A stretch of DNA of 64,000 nt from Paenochrobactrum pullorum (GCF_041929845.1 NZ_JBHEEH010000005.1:62001-126000), one strand, 5' to 3'; positions 1 through 8,822 are shown, counted from the stretch's first letter. Translations and numbers: made by a program. The notes: generated by a model not told the origin, from the letters alone.

Positions 1-1325
1 ACGATCTAAGTGATGATGAGCGCCGCGAACTATTCCGTAATATTATTAAAATTTACGAGATTATGGGCAAAGGTGATGTCGAACTCATTGATATCAACAT
101 CACACCAATTGATGAAACCAAGCCTTCCGCTACCATTGCCAATGTCACGATGAATTTCGACAAACAGGCCTTTGATATGGCGCTCAAAGGTTTGAAAATC
201 GGCACCGAAACCGATTATTTCCGCATGGACGGATTCACATGGGATGGTTTCGACTATGCTGCCACACTTGAAGCCGGTAAAAAGCTTATTGATGTCCCAA
301 CCGACGAAATCGATAAATTTCCATTTACGACGCTGATGCCGACCATTGGCACTTTCCGTTTAAATGGCTTGGATATTGATCTGCCAAATACAGAATCCGA
401 CCAGATGGATGAAGGCGAAACGATCGATGAGGGAGAATTAGAAGGTATCGAGGATACACCTGATACTGCCATCACACCTGATGAGGGCAATGATCAAGAT
501 GATGCGGCTGAAATAATCAAGCCTAACTCCGAAGCTCAAGCCGGAAATGAAGAAGTCACGCAACAGGATGATGAAGACGATGGCGAAAACGTCATTGAAG
601 AAATGACTGATGAGCCGGAAGTCGATACAGTATTATCTGCCGCACCGACACGCGTTAAATTTAAAATGAAAAACGCGATCTTTTCCTTCCTCAAACCAGT
701 CAATGGCATACCGACAGATATTCAAATCGGCTATGACGGTGTGAATATTCCGTTACAGGAGATTCAGGATAACTTCGCACTCAAACTGCGCGAACTCGGT
801 CTGGACAATGTAAACATTTCATCCAACACCCATATTGTCTGGGATGAGCCAAGTGAATCGCTACTCATCAAAGATATTTCCTACAAGGGTGAAAATCTTG
901 GATCATTTACGCTGTCAGGTGTGATGGGCAACATGTCACGCGAGTTTTTCTCCGGTGACAAGGTTATGATGCAAGTTGCAGCTCTTGGATTGAAGGCTAA
1001 AGAAATCAACCTTCGTATCCATGATGAGGGCATGATCAACAAAGCGTTTAAATTAGCCGCACTTGAAAATGGTTCAACCGAAGAAGAAGCACGCCAGCTC
1101 ACGACTCTGATGATTGCCATGTTTGCAGCTGAATTTGCTGGTAAAAATCAGCAAATTCAAGAGGTTGTAGAAACATTGAACCGTTTCATCGCCAATCCGA
1201 ATATTTTCACACTCTCGATCAAGTCGAAAAATGAAAAAGGTATTGGCGCATTTGAAGCGTTCGCAGCAACACAAAACCCGCTGAGCTTGCTGGAAAAGGT
1301 GACAATCAAAGCAACAACTGAGTGA
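1..1325 (+). CDS. Hypothetical acidic protein, 5' end outside window
   Basis: The frame is open from base 3 to the TGA at 1323-1325. The first in-frame ATG is at 63, but residues upstream (DLSDDERRELFRNIIKIYEI) read like normal coding sequence, so the gene probably starts left of the window. The visible part holds about 440 residues. An acidic low-complexity stretch rich in Glu and Asp (roughly codons for bases 400-640) separates two more ordered parts, and the second part ends with hydrophobic helices and beta-like segments. I do not recognise the family and assign no function. It ends 46 bp before a terminator and converges with the hydantoinase-like gene, so it is not part of that operon. 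The missing N-terminus hides any signal peptide. Confidence 0.75.
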   Translation, partial: DLSDDERRELFRNIIKIYEIMGKGDVELIDINITPIDETKPSATIANVTMNFDKQAFDMALKGLKIGTETDYFRMDGFTWDGFDYAATLEAGKKLIDVPTDEIDKFPFTTLMPTIGTFRLNGLDIDLPNTESDQMDEGETIDEGELEGIEDTPDTAITPDEGNDQDDAAEIIKPNSEAQAGNEEVTQQDDEDDGENVIEEMTDEPEVDTVLSAAPTRVKFKMKNAIFSFLKPVNGIPTDIQIGYDGVNIPLQEIQDNFALKLRELGLDNVNISSNTHIVWDEPSESLLIKDISYKGENLGSFTLSGVMGNMSREFFSGDKVMMQVAALGLKAKEINLRIHDEGMINKAFKLAALENGSTEEEARQLTTLMIAMFAAEFAGKNQQIQEVVETLNRFIANPNIFTLSIKSKNEKGIGAFEAFAATQNPLSLLEKVTIKATTE

Positions 1326-1370
1326 AAACGATCATTCATTTCCAGTGATAGAAGTCTGTTGAAATAAGCA

Positions 1371-1400
1371 AAAGCCCCCGTTTAACAACGGGGGCTTTTC
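1371..1400. terminator. Bidirectional rho-independent terminator
   Basis: A GC-rich inverted repeat, AAAGCCCCCG / CGGGGGCTTTT, surrounds a short loop and is flanked by A and T runs on the two sides. It lies between two convergent genes (the hypothetical gene ending at 1325 and the hydantoinase-like gene ending at 1412) and could serve both. Confidence 0.85.
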
Positions 1401-1411
1401 ATTTTAGCCTA

Positions 1412-2947
1412 TTAAAGCGTGATATTGCCTACCACTTTAACGCGGACGCGACGGGCATCGCCCGGCAAATAAGCAATCGGAATATCTTCGGTATCCAGCA
1501 GATCAATGCTGTCTGGTGCGGCACCTGCTTCAATCGCACGCTCACGCGCCAGTTTTTCAGCCTCTGCCAGTGCTTCTTCACGGCTAAGACCTGAGAAAAC
1601 CTGATCCACTTCGCCAGAAACCTGCGCCATCGCAGCACCAAGTGCATTGGCAATGCCGGCATGTTCAACACTTAACACTTCGCTCACGCCCTTGATCTTT
1701 TCAGGGATCAGGAATGCACCGCCACCAACGGCAATCACATTGACGTTTTCAGCCGAGGTTTTCATGCGGTCGACATTGTCTTCAACCATTGTGTTGATGC
1801 GCTTCAATGTCGTTTGAACAAAACTCTGATCAAGATGCTTGACACGATCACGGTCGCCAATTTCCACGAGACCCGCAGCCACAGCAATATCAGTGGCCGT
1901 CAGCACATCACCACCAAAAACCAATGCTTTTTCGGTAATACGATAGCCGACACTGCGCGGGCCAACCTGACCGGTTTCCGGATTGATGATCGTGCCGCCG
2001 CCCAAAGCAAATGGCAGCAAATCCGGCATGCGGAAAAGTGTGCGGACGCCGCCAACTTCCACCACATTATTGGCCTCACGCGGGAAGCCGTTAATCAGAC
2101 AGCCAACATCAGACGTGGTGCCGCCAACGTCAATCACCATGGCTTCTTTCAAGCCGGTGAGGAATGCAGCCCCACGCATGGAATTGGTCGGGCCGGAGGC
2201 AAAACTATAAACCGGATTGGCGGCTGCCACCTCCGCCAATACAACAGTACCGTCATTTTGGGTCAGATAGAATGGAGCGCTAATCCCAGCTTCCACCAGT
2301 GCTTTACCGAATGAGTCAATGGTGCGTTGGCCAAGACCTTGCAAAGCGGCATTGAGCAATGTGACGTTTTCACGTTCCAGAAGACCGATACGCCCAAGCG
2401 TGTTGGAGCAGGTAACGCGCACATCTGGGATAATAGAGCGCACGATTTCCGCAGCTTCATCTTCACACTCAGTGGTAAGTGGCGAGAAAAGCGCTGTAAT
2501 ACCAACCGATGTAATACCGGCATCGCGGATTTTTTTCGCAGCTTCGCGAATGGCTTTTTTATCCAGCGGTACGAGCGGACGACCATCATATTCATGACCG
2601 CCTTCCACCATAAAAGATAAAGGATTAACCTCGTCACGCAACTCTTCCGGCCAGTCGACCATCGGCGGCAAAGATGCCCCTGCCGGCATGGCAATACGAA
2701 TGGCAGCCACGCGCTCCAAACGGCTACGTTCAACAACAGCATTGGTAAAATGCGTGGTGCCTATCATCACCGCATCAACCGGCTTTGCATCTGCCGGTTG
2801 GTCTGCCATCACTTTATTGATCGCATTGACCACGCCATGCATAACATCAGCGGTGGTTGGAAATTTGATGGTGGAGATAACTGTATCACCATCGATGAGT
2901 ACGGCATCCGTATTGGTGCCGCCAACGTCAATACCTATGCGCTTCAT
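1412..2947 (-). CDS. Hydantoinase/oxoprolinase-family ATPase subunit (HyuA-like, short form)
   Basis: The 511-residue protein opens with the actin-like phosphate-binding motif GIDVGGTNTDAVLIDGD and repeats a related motif, VIDVGGTTSDVGC, near the middle. Together these identify the hydantoinase A / 5-oxoprolinase ATPase fold. Family members hydrolyse cyclic amides such as hydantoins or 5-oxoproline with ATP. At about 510 residues it is the short form, shorter than the roughly 700-residue HyuA of classic N-methylhydantoinase, and no HyuB partner lies nearby. The ATG overlaps the stop of the DUF917 gene by four bases (ATGA at 2944-2947), so the two are translationally coupled. The substrate is unknown; the neighbouring AroM and DUF917 genes suggest a hydantoin- or thiohydantoin-like ring (inference). 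No signal peptide is visible, so it should be cytoplasmic. Confidence 0.85.
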   Translation of the reverse strand: MKRIGIDVGGTNTDAVLIDGDTVISTIKFPTTADVMHGVVNAINKVMADQPADAKPVDAVMIGTTHFTNAVVERSRLERVAAIRIAMPAGASLPPMVDWPEELRDEVNPLSFMVEGGHEYDGRPLVPLDKKAIREAAKKIRDAGITSVGITALFSPLTTECEDEAAEIVRSIIPDVRVTCSNTLGRIGLLERENVTLLNAALQGLGQRTIDSFGKALVEAGISAPFYLTQNDGTVVLAEVAAANPVYSFASGPTNSMRGAAFLTGLKEAMVIDVGGTTSDVGCLINGFPREANNVVEVGGVRTLFRMPDLLPFALGGGTIINPETGQVGPRSVGYRITEKALVFGGDVLTATDIAVAAGLVEIGDRDRVKHLDQSFVQTTLKRINTMVEDNVDRMKTSAENVNVIAVGGGAFLIPEKIKGVSEVLSVEHAGIANALGAAMAQVSGEVDQVFSGLSREEALAEAEKLARERAIEAGAAPDSIDLLDTEDIPIAYLPGDARRVRVKVVGNITL

Positions 2948-4023
2948 GATCCAAATACCGATTTAAAGTCAATGTCATAACCAAATGCACGCGGGCCTAC
3001 ATGTTCCAAGCCTTTAGGCGTGCACAAAACATCCGGCGCAGGCAGTGCAATGGCTGTAACGCGCTGGCCGTAGCGAACGGTTTCTGTACCAATTGCTTCG
3101 CCTGAAACAGTGTCCAGCAAGCAAATTAGATCGGGTGTCATGGCAATCGGCTGATTGTCACGGAATGCAACCGCCCATTCGTTCTGAAAGCTCAGTTCAA
3201 ATATGGAATCTTTATCATTGTCCAGCCCTTCGATTTTGGCTGAACCACGTAAGAAACCGCCTGTTGTGGTGCGGTCCACGTCGCAGACCTTGCCTTTGAA
3301 CAGCAGTTTGCCGCCTTCATGCGCCAAAACGGCAGCTACCGGATCTTCGTGTTTGCTACGCGCCTCAGCAACAACGCGTCCCAAAGCGACAGCCTTGGTA
3401 ACCGTGTTGAGCACACCCCAGTCTTTCACTTCACGGCCGGTACGCGGAGCCTTACAGGTCGCGGATGTGGAACCCACTTCGGTACAAATTTTACGCGAAA
3501 TACGTTCCATCCACTTCCAGGAAGCAGCCTTCGCAACAATGGCTTCATTGTCACGGCAATCGACCAATGTCAGCGGATACATCGACAAATCGCCGATCGC
3601 AAAACTAGTCATCTGCGCTTCCGGATAGGCGCGCCCCATCGCATCGGCATCCACCACCGGAATGTCGAGATGGGCTGCCGCCAGGAAAGGTGACAAAGCA
3701 TTACCGCCACCAATTTCAACGCTCATTACAGCGCGGAATTTACGGCCGGTATAATCTTCCATCAAACGCATGGCACGCGCCAGATGCGCCGGATCAACCA
3801 GACGCTCCTGACCAACCAAAGGTGCGCCCATTTTGGACACAACCGCCACGGCGTCATTATCATCAAGCGCTGCCGGATCGATAAGCTTGCAGCGCTTACC
3901 CTCTTTATACAGTTTTTTGAGGTTCAACTGTGCTAAATAAGGGCTGCCGCCGCCACCAGTTCCCAAGATCCACGCGCCGGTTGCCAGCGGATCAATTTCT
4001 GTTTCGTCAAAATCACGGATCAT
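2944..4023 (-). CDS. DUF917 / S-methyl thiohydantoin desulfurase-family protein
   Basis: The 359-residue protein begins with a Gly-rich segment (ILGTGGGGSPYLA) and continues with EIGGGNALSPFLAAA and VDADAMGRAYPEAQM, the pattern of DUF917 proteins. From memory, Pfam now names this family after S-methyl thiohydantoin desulfurase, which removes sulfur from a thiohydantoin ring. DUF917 genes commonly sit beside hydantoinase-like ATPases, as here, with a 4-bp overlap. It is the first gene of the leftward operon; its start lies 53 bp from the palindrome at 4076-4095. The GGAGG-like sequence just before the ATG (minus strand, about 4029) supports the start. Its true substrate cannot be read from sequence. 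Confidence 0.82.
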   Translation of the reverse strand: MIRDFDETEIDPLATGAWILGTGGGGSPYLAQLNLKKLYKEGKRCKLIDPAALDDNDAVAVVSKMGAPLVGQERLVDPAHLARAMRLMEDYTGRKFRAVMSVEIGGGNALSPFLAAAHLDIPVVDADAMGRAYPEAQMTSFAIGDLSMYPLTLVDCRDNEAIVAKAASWKWMERISRKICTEVGSTSATCKAPRTGREVKDWGVLNTVTKAVALGRVVAEARSKHEDPVAAVLAHEGGKLLFKGKVCDVDRTTTGGFLRGSAKIEGLDNDKDSIFELSFQNEWAVAFRDNQPIAMTPDLICLLDTVSGEAIGTETVRYGQRVTAIALPAPDVLCTPKGLEHVGPRAFGYDIDFKSVFGS

Positions 4024-4075
4024 GCTTCCCTCCGAAAAATATATTTAACACTAGCCTTCGAAGTTAATGCGTGCC

Positions 4076-4095
4076 TATAGGGAACCACCCCTATA
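4076..4095. promoter_or_regulatory. Operator palindrome, copy 1 (TATAGGG-N6-CCCTATA)
   Basis: Seven-base perfect arms are separated by six bases. The site lies in the divergent intergenic region between the DUF917 operon and the AroM-LuxR gene. The same arms with the same spacer recur at 5207-5226. It is probably a binding site for the AroM-LuxR regulator (inference), because 20-bp palindromes are typical for LuxR-type DNA-binding domains. Confidence 0.65.
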
Positions 4096-4163
4096 AGAGT
4101 GTAGAATTGCGCGAGAATCAGAGAATATCCGTGATACAATCGGGAGTTTGAGGAGAATATCTG

Positions 4164-5111
4164 GTGCCATCCGTTAAAAACGGCTCCAAAGAACAGTCGG
4201 AAAAAATGCTTCGTCGCATCATGTTTGTCACTGTCGGCCAATCGCCGCGCCACGACCTGATCGAAGAAATGATGCAAAACCTTGATGTACCATTGGAAAC
4301 ACTGGAAATCGGGGCGCTCGACAATCTGTCAGCGGCAGAAATTGAAGCATTTGCTGTTAAAGGCGATGAAGCGAGCATAGTCACCCGACTTGCCGATGGC
4401 TCTAATATTGTGCTCTCTAAATCTGCTATCAGCGAAAGAATGGCCAAAATCGTCGCTGAATTCCGCCCCGGAGAATATGATCTGGTCGCCATTTTATCGA
4501 CCGGCCTTTTCCGCGATTTTGAAAGTAATTGCCCGACCGTCAACTCCCAACGCGCCATTGAATCGGCGATTATTTCGCTGGCTGCACAAGGTTCGACCGT
4601 CGGCATCATCATGCCATTGGAGCGCCAATTGCAGGAGTTCGATATTCCGGCTCTTGTCGATTATAAAATCGTGGCAAGCCATGCGCGCGACAATGATCGC
4701 GGCCAATTGGCTGCAGCTCTGATTGATCTGGCAGACACAGATATTATTGTTTTAAATTCAGTGGCTTACACTGAGGCTGATCGTGCAGTCGTTGCTCGTG
4801 CCAGCGGCAAACCAGTGATTTTGGCACGCCGTATTGTATCAAGCGCAATCAGACTGCTACTTTATCAAACACAAACGATTGTTTTACCGGGGGTCACACA
4901 AGAATTTTCAGAAAAACTTGCCCGTCTTACCCCGCGTGAACGACAGGTAATGTCTTTGGTTGCCGAAGGTCTTTCCAACAAAGCGATTGCCCGACAGCTG
5001 GATATCAGCCCGAAGACCGTGGAAATTCACCGTTCTAATGTTTTAAGCAAGATGGAAGTCTCCTCTTCCAATGCGCTTATCCGCTTGGTGATCACATCCG
5101 GCCACGCTTAA
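4164..5111 (+). CDS. AroM-domain / LuxR-type HTH fusion transcriptional regulator
   Basis: Residues about 18-235 match the AroM family (FVTVGQSPRHDL at the N-terminus, PLERQ at 151-155, ARRIVSSAIR at 221-230). Residues 255-315 are a LuxR/GerE helix-turn-helix (LTPRERQVMSLVAEGLSNKA, ISPKTVEIHRSNVLSKM). AroM proteins are normally single-domain and of unknown function, and I infer a relation to the Asp/Glu/hydantoin racemase fold. Compared with the AroM protein next door, both racemase-like cysteines are replaced by serine (LSTG at 112, NSVAY at 199), so this domain looks like a ligand sensor, not an enzyme. GTG start chosen because AGGAG precedes it at 4151-4155; an ATG at 4206 is a weaker alternative. 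It is probably the local regulator of both flanking operons, with unknown effector. Confidence 0.82.
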   Translation: MPSVKNGSKEQSEKMLRRIMFVTVGQSPRHDLIEEMMQNLDVPLETLEIGALDNLSAAEIEAFAVKGDEASIVTRLADGSNIVLSKSAISERMAKIVAEFRPGEYDLVAILSTGLFRDFESNCPTVNSQRAIESAIISLAAQGSTVGIIMPLERQLQEFDIPALVDYKIVASHARDNDRGQLAAALIDLADTDIIVLNSVAYTEADRAVVARASGKPVILARRIVSSAIRLLLYQTQTIVLPGVTQEFSEKLARLTPRERQVMSLVAEGLSNKAIARQLDISPKTVEIHRSNVLSKMEVSSSNALIRLVITSGHA

Positions 5112-5136
5112 AAATGTGATATTTCCTATGATTTTC

Positions 5137-5166
5137 AATCAGTGTGCCATCACACTGATTCTTTTT
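5137..5166 (+). terminator. Rho-independent terminator after AroM-LuxR gene
   Basis: A perfect 10-bp stem (AATCAGTGTG / CACACTGATT) with a 4-base loop is followed by CTTTTTC. It separates the regulator transcript from the AroM-ABC operon, which then needs its own promoter near the palindrome at 5207-5226. Confidence 0.8.
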
Positions 5167-5206
5167 CACCGAGCGCGTAGCGCAATTTCCTGCATAAAAA
5201 ACTCCA

Positions 5207-5226
5207 TATAGGGGAATAACCCTATA
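5207..5226. promoter_or_regulatory. Operator palindrome, copy 2 (TATAGGG-N6-CCCTATA)
   Basis: It has the same seven-base arms and six-base spacer as the site at 4076-4095, 66 bp upstream of the ATG of the second AroM gene and downstream of the terminator at 5137-5166. It probably controls the AroM-ABC transporter operon. Confidence 0.65.
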
Positions 5227-5292
5227 GAGAAACAGCCTTCACGCGCATTACTCTTGCTTATTCAGGGATGGGTAGTGAATGGTGAGGAAATC

Positions 5293-5970
5293 ATGGTGAA
5301 GTCTTTTCGCATTGCTTTTGTAACAATCGGGCAGACGCCGCGTATTGATATTGTGCCGGAAATGATGGCCGACATTACCGCCGGATTAAATGGCGTTGAG
5401 GTAACATGCCAGGAATTCGGCGTATTGGATGGTTTAAATGACGCGGAACTCAACGCACTTCATGCGCAAGAGGGTGAGCATTCTTTTGCAACACGTCTCA
5501 AAAGCGGCGTCGAGATTGTCACATCCAAAAAACTAACCGAAGAACGGCTTAATCTGATCCTGCAAACAATCGACAATCAGGGTTTCAATCTGATTGTACT
5601 GCTTTGCACCGGTACGCATATAGTACCTTTGAAAAAAACCCTCGTTGTCGAGGCACAGCGCATTGTTGATGCAACTGTTGCGGCACTCACCGATGACGGC
5701 GCTTTGGGTGTCATCCTGCCGCTTGAGCGTCAGATCAATGATTTCCACGAGCGCCATGTTTTTTCAGGCAAAACCAAATTGGTTGCCGCGTCACCCTATG
5801 CCGGTGGCGACATCGAAAAGAAGGCTGCCGAGCTTAGTGATTGCAGCCTCATTATCATGCATTGCATGGGCTATTCGGGTGCAATGCTTGAGCGCGCCCG
5901 CTCGTCTTGCAAAGCGCCAGTGCTTTTGTCCCGCCGCATTGTCTCCAGCACTATCCGCCAGATGATCTAA
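5293..5970 (+). CDS. AroM family protein (possible Asp/Glu/hydantoin racemase-fold enzyme)
   Basis: The 225-residue protein aligns along its length with the N-terminal domain of the preceding regulator: FVTIGQTPRIDI, LPLERQIND and LSRRIVSSTIR are shared. It keeps cysteines at 105 (LLCTG) and 191 (HCMGY), about 86 residues apart, an arrangement like the two catalytic cysteines of Asp/Glu/hydantoin racemases. E. coli AroM has no established function. Start taken at 5293, which follows GAGGAAA, in preference to an in-frame TTG at 5254 without a convincing ribosome site. It heads the operon of the peptide-type ABC importer, so it may racemise or otherwise process the imported compound before the hydantoinase/DUF917 pair acts (inference). 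Confidence 0.8.
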   Translation: MVKSFRIAFVTIGQTPRIDIVPEMMADITAGLNGVEVTCQEFGVLDGLNDAELNALHAQEGEHSFATRLKSGVEIVTSKKLTEERLNLILQTIDNQGFNLIVLLCTGTHIVPLKKTLVVEAQRIVDATVAALTDDGALGVILPLERQINDFHERHVFSGKTKLVAASPYAGGDIEKKAAELSDCSLIIMHCMGYSGAMLERARSSCKAPVLLSRRIVSSTIRQMI

Positions 5971-6021
5971 GCGCTGCCTGTTCCGTTATTTTTTAAAACC
6001 ATGGATAAAAGGGGAATTCTG

Positions 6022-7611
6022 ATGTTAGAAAAACTGATCCGATACACGGTTTTTGCGGGGCTTTTGGCCTCTACCGCCATGCTGACACCAGCAAATGCTT
6101 TTGAGCGCACCGAAGATGGCAACATCATCGTCTTTGCCGGTCGTCAGGCTATTCCGGTGCTTGATCCGCATGTGCGCTATGACTGGTCAACACGTATGGT
6201 GCAGCAAGGTTTCTATGATGCATTGCTGAAATATGAAGGCGATCCGGCAGAAATCAAGCCGTGGCTGGCCAAAAGCTGGGATGTGAGCGAAGACGGCAAA
6301 ACATGGACATTCCATCTTGCAGACAATGCAAAATTCCACAATGGCGATCCGGTTGATGCGGAAGCCGTGCGTTATTCATTCGAGCGCGGGTTAAAGCTCA
6401 ACAAAGGCATCGCATGGATGCTGAAAGATTTCCTCAAGCCGGAGGGCATCACTGTTGTTGACGCGCATACGGTCAAATTTGAACTCGATGCGCCTTATGC
6501 GCCGTTCATCTCCTTCCTGCCTTGGTGGTATATTGTCAATCCAAATCAGGTGAAAGCCAATGAAGTGGATGGCGATTACGGCCAGAAATGGCTGACTGAT
6601 AATGAAGCAGGCTCCGGCCCCTTCACGATGGATCGCTGGGAGCCGAATGTTCTTTATTCATTAAAAGCGAACGCCGATTATTGGCGTGGCTGGCCGCAAG
6701 GTGAAAATCGCCCTGCCGGTGTGATCTACAAAATCATCCGTGAACCTGCCGCACAAAAAGCCGCCTTGCAGCGTGGTGAAGTGGATATTGCCGAAGGTCT
6801 GACCTCCGACGATTATGTGCAGGTGGCACGTATTCCGAATATCACTATTCAGAATCACAAAGGCATGACCACTTTTGGCATCAAATTCAACACGCAGAAA
6901 GGCCCGACTGCCGACATCAACTTACGTAAAGCCATTGCCTATGCTATGGATTATGATGCGCTGGTGCAGATTTATAATGGTGATGCATCGCTTGAAACCA
7001 GCCCGTTGCCGGATGCTATGAAAGGCCATATTGCAGTGGAAGGCATGCCGCGACGTGATATGGTAAAGGCCAAAGAATATCTGGCCAAATCTGCCTATCC
7101 GGATGGTGGTATCACCCTGCCCTATGTGCATGTGGCCGGCCTTGAAGAAGCCCGCCGTATTGGCCTTGTATTGATGGAGAACCTTAAAGAGCTCAACATC
7201 ACTGTCGAAATCCAGCCAGAGCAATGGCCGAACATGGTGGCCAATGGTGCAAAGGTAGAAACAGCGCCAGCAATGACCTCTGTTTACACAACACCAATTT
7301 CAACCGATCCGGATGCTGTCGCCTATCAGTATCATCCAAACAGCTGGGGTCAGTATTACGCGATGTCATTCTATGACAATCCGGAAGTGGCCAAGAAAAT
7401 TGATCAGGCCCGCGCCAGCACCAGCTGGGATGAACGCGCCAAGCTTTATGCAGACATACAAACCCAGATCGTTGCCGATCAGCCGGAAGTATTCGGCATG
7501 CTGCAAAATCGACGCTGGGCACATCAGGACTATTTGCAGGATTTCAAGTTTAGCCCTGTGCATTTTACCGGTGAAGTTGACCTTTATCCTTTGTGGATCA
7601 AAGAACAATAA
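6022..7611 (+). CDS. ABC transporter substrate-binding protein, family 5 (peptide/oligopeptide type)
   Basis: A signal peptide (LIRYTVFAGLLASTAMLTPANA) precedes a family-5 binding protein. Typical segments are IPVLDPHVRYDW, the KSWDVSEDGKTWTFHL block, FHNGDPVDAEAVRYSFER and LRKAIAYAMDYDAL. These proteins capture peptides, nickel complexes, opines or other small solutes in the periplasm and deliver them to DppBC-type permeases. Start chosen at 6022 after GGGGAA (6011-6016); the ATG at 6001 lacks a ribosome site. The gene follows the AroM gene by 51 bp and precedes two permeases and a fused ATPase. The ligand is probably not an ordinary peptide, given its genetic company with hydantoinase and DUF917 genes (inference). 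Confidence 0.88.
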   Translation: MLEKLIRYTVFAGLLASTAMLTPANAFERTEDGNIIVFAGRQAIPVLDPHVRYDWSTRMVQQGFYDALLKYEGDPAEIKPWLAKSWDVSEDGKTWTFHLADNAKFHNGDPVDAEAVRYSFERGLKLNKGIAWMLKDFLKPEGITVVDAHTVKFELDAPYAPFISFLPWWYIVNPNQVKANEVDGDYGQKWLTDNEAGSGPFTMDRWEPNVLYSLKANADYWRGWPQGENRPAGVIYKIIREPAAQKAALQRGEVDIAEGLTSDDYVQVARIPNITIQNHKGMTTFGIKFNTQKGPTADINLRKAIAYAMDYDALVQIYNGDASLETSPLPDAMKGHIAVEGMPRRDMVKAKEYLAKSAYPDGGITLPYVHVAGLEEARRIGLVLMENLKELNITVEIQPEQWPNMVANGAKVETAPAMTSVYTTPISTDPDAVAYQYHPNSWGQYYAMSFYDNPEVAKKIDQARASTSWDERAKLYADIQTQIVADQPEVFGMLQNRRWAHQDYLQDFKFSPVHFTGEVDLYPLWIKEQ

Positions 7612-7678
7612 TACCGGTCAAAGCTGATGCATCAAGATTGTGACCGTCCCCATCGGTTATAGTTGCATCGGATTATTT

Positions 7679-7709
7679 CATGGTGGAGCAAACTGAAGGC
7701 TTCACCATG
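7679..7709 (+). promoter_or_regulatory. Intercistronic hairpin between SBP and permease genes
   Basis: CATGGTGGAG and CTTCACCATG form a 10-bp stem with one G-T pair and an 11-base loop. It lies in the 203-bp gap after the binding-protein gene. Such hairpins often stabilise the upstream mRNA or reduce read-through, so that the binding protein is made in excess. The two other importers of this window have hairpins at the same position. Confidence 0.45.
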
Positions 7710-7814
7710 AAAATAAAAAACAATGTGTTAAGTAAAAGGTCGTGTGTAAAATTTCTGCATACGCTCAACGGTACCGACAGTTTGCTGTTTGTTGCCGGTC
7801 AACCGGGAAATGCC

Positions 7815-8822
7815 ATGTTATCATTTACCTTACGAAAAATAATGACGCTGATATTCACGATGATAGGGGTGGCGGCGCTCACTTTTGTCATTACGAATAT
7901 TGCCCCCGGTGATCCTGCACGTCTGGTTGCCGGCCCTAATGCCACGGAAGACATGGTGGAAACCATCCGAGTGGAATACGGGCTCGACAAACCGGTGACC
8001 GAACAATTTGTCGTCTATATGGGCGGTTTAATGAAGGGCGATCTTGGTCAGTCCATCGTCACTACCCGTCCGGTTATGGATGAATTGCTGCGCTATGCGC
8101 CCGCGACGCTGGAACTGGTGCTTGTCGCCATGATGTTTGGTGTGCTGATCGGTGTGCCATTTGGTATTCTATCAGCCGTCTATAAGGACGGACCGCTTGA
8201 TCATACCACCCGTATTTTTTCCATTTCCGGTGTGGCGCTGCCTGCCTTTTGGTTTGGTATTTTATTGCAGCTTTTCTTTGCGGTCGATCTTGGCTGGTTG
8301 CCGGTTTCCGGTCAATTACCGCTTGTTACCCGCCCGCCTGAAACAGTCACTGGTATGCTGCTGGTCGATAGTTTGATCGCCGGACAATTTTCAACATTTG
8401 TTGTGGCACTCAAACATATTTTGCTGCCTGCCTTTGTTCTCTCCTTTCCTTGTCTTGCCTCGATCCTGCGCGTCAACCGCGCGGAAATGGTGGAAGTGCT
8501 GCAATCCGATTATATTGTTGCCGCCCGTGCGCATGGCATTTCGTCAAAACGTATCATTGCCATTTACGCGCTTAAAAACGCGCTGCTGCCAACGCTTGCC
8601 ATGATTGGTTTACGCTTTGGCTGGATGTTGGGTTCAACCGTTCTGGTTGAAACCGTTTTCGACTGGCCGGGCATTGGTCTTTATGCGGTTTCTTCCGCTC
8701 TCGCATCCGATTTCAAGCCGGTTGTCGGTGTCACCCTGATTATCGCTTTCTTCTTCGTAGTAGCGAACACTTTAGTTGATCTGGCATATGCATGGATTGA
8801 TCCACGTTTGAGGAAAGCATGA
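7815..8822 (+). CDS. ABC transporter permease, DppB type
   Basis: The 335-residue membrane protein starts MLSFTLRKIMTLIFTMIGV, then ITNIAPGDPAR (the DppB family signature), with six predicted membrane segments. The EAA-like loop is VVAARAHGISSKRIIAIYALKNALLP, and the end is DLAYAWIDPRLRKA. Start chosen at 7815, preceded by GGGAAA; the frame is open from 7680, but the extra 45 residues do not look like family sequence. It forms half of the inner-membrane channel with the next gene, whose ATG overlaps this stop (ATGA). Confidence 0.88.
   Translation: MLSFTLRKIMTLIFTMIGVAALTFVITNIAPGDPARLVAGPNATEDMVETIRVEYGLDKPVTEQFVVYMGGLMKGDLGQSIVTTRPVMDELLRYAPATLELVLVAMMFGVLIGVPFGILSAVYKDGPLDHTTRIFSISGVALPAFWFGILLQLFFAVDLGWLPVSGQLPLVTRPPETVTGMLLVDSLIAGQFSTFVVALKHILLPAFVLSFPCLASILRVNRAEMVEVLQSDYIVAARAHGISSKRIIAIYALKNALLPTLAMIGLRFGWMLGSTVLVETVFDWPGIGLYAVSSALASDFKPVVGVTLIIAFFFVVANTLVDLAYAWIDPRLRKA

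Noticed and set aside
1814..2314. Open frame of 166 codons opposite the hydantoinase-like gene
   Set aside because: Antisense shadow of a conserved gene, with no domain and no start signal.
4020..4277. 85-codon minus-strand frame across the DUF917 start
   Set aside because: It overlaps the divergent promoter, the operator palindrome and the 5' end of the regulator gene, and has no recognisable domain.
4820..4840. TTGGCACG sequence as a sigma-54 promoter
   Set aside because: It lies within the AroM-LuxR coding sequence and lacks TTGC at the -12 position. Similar partial hits near 32930 and 50016 were rejected for the same reason.
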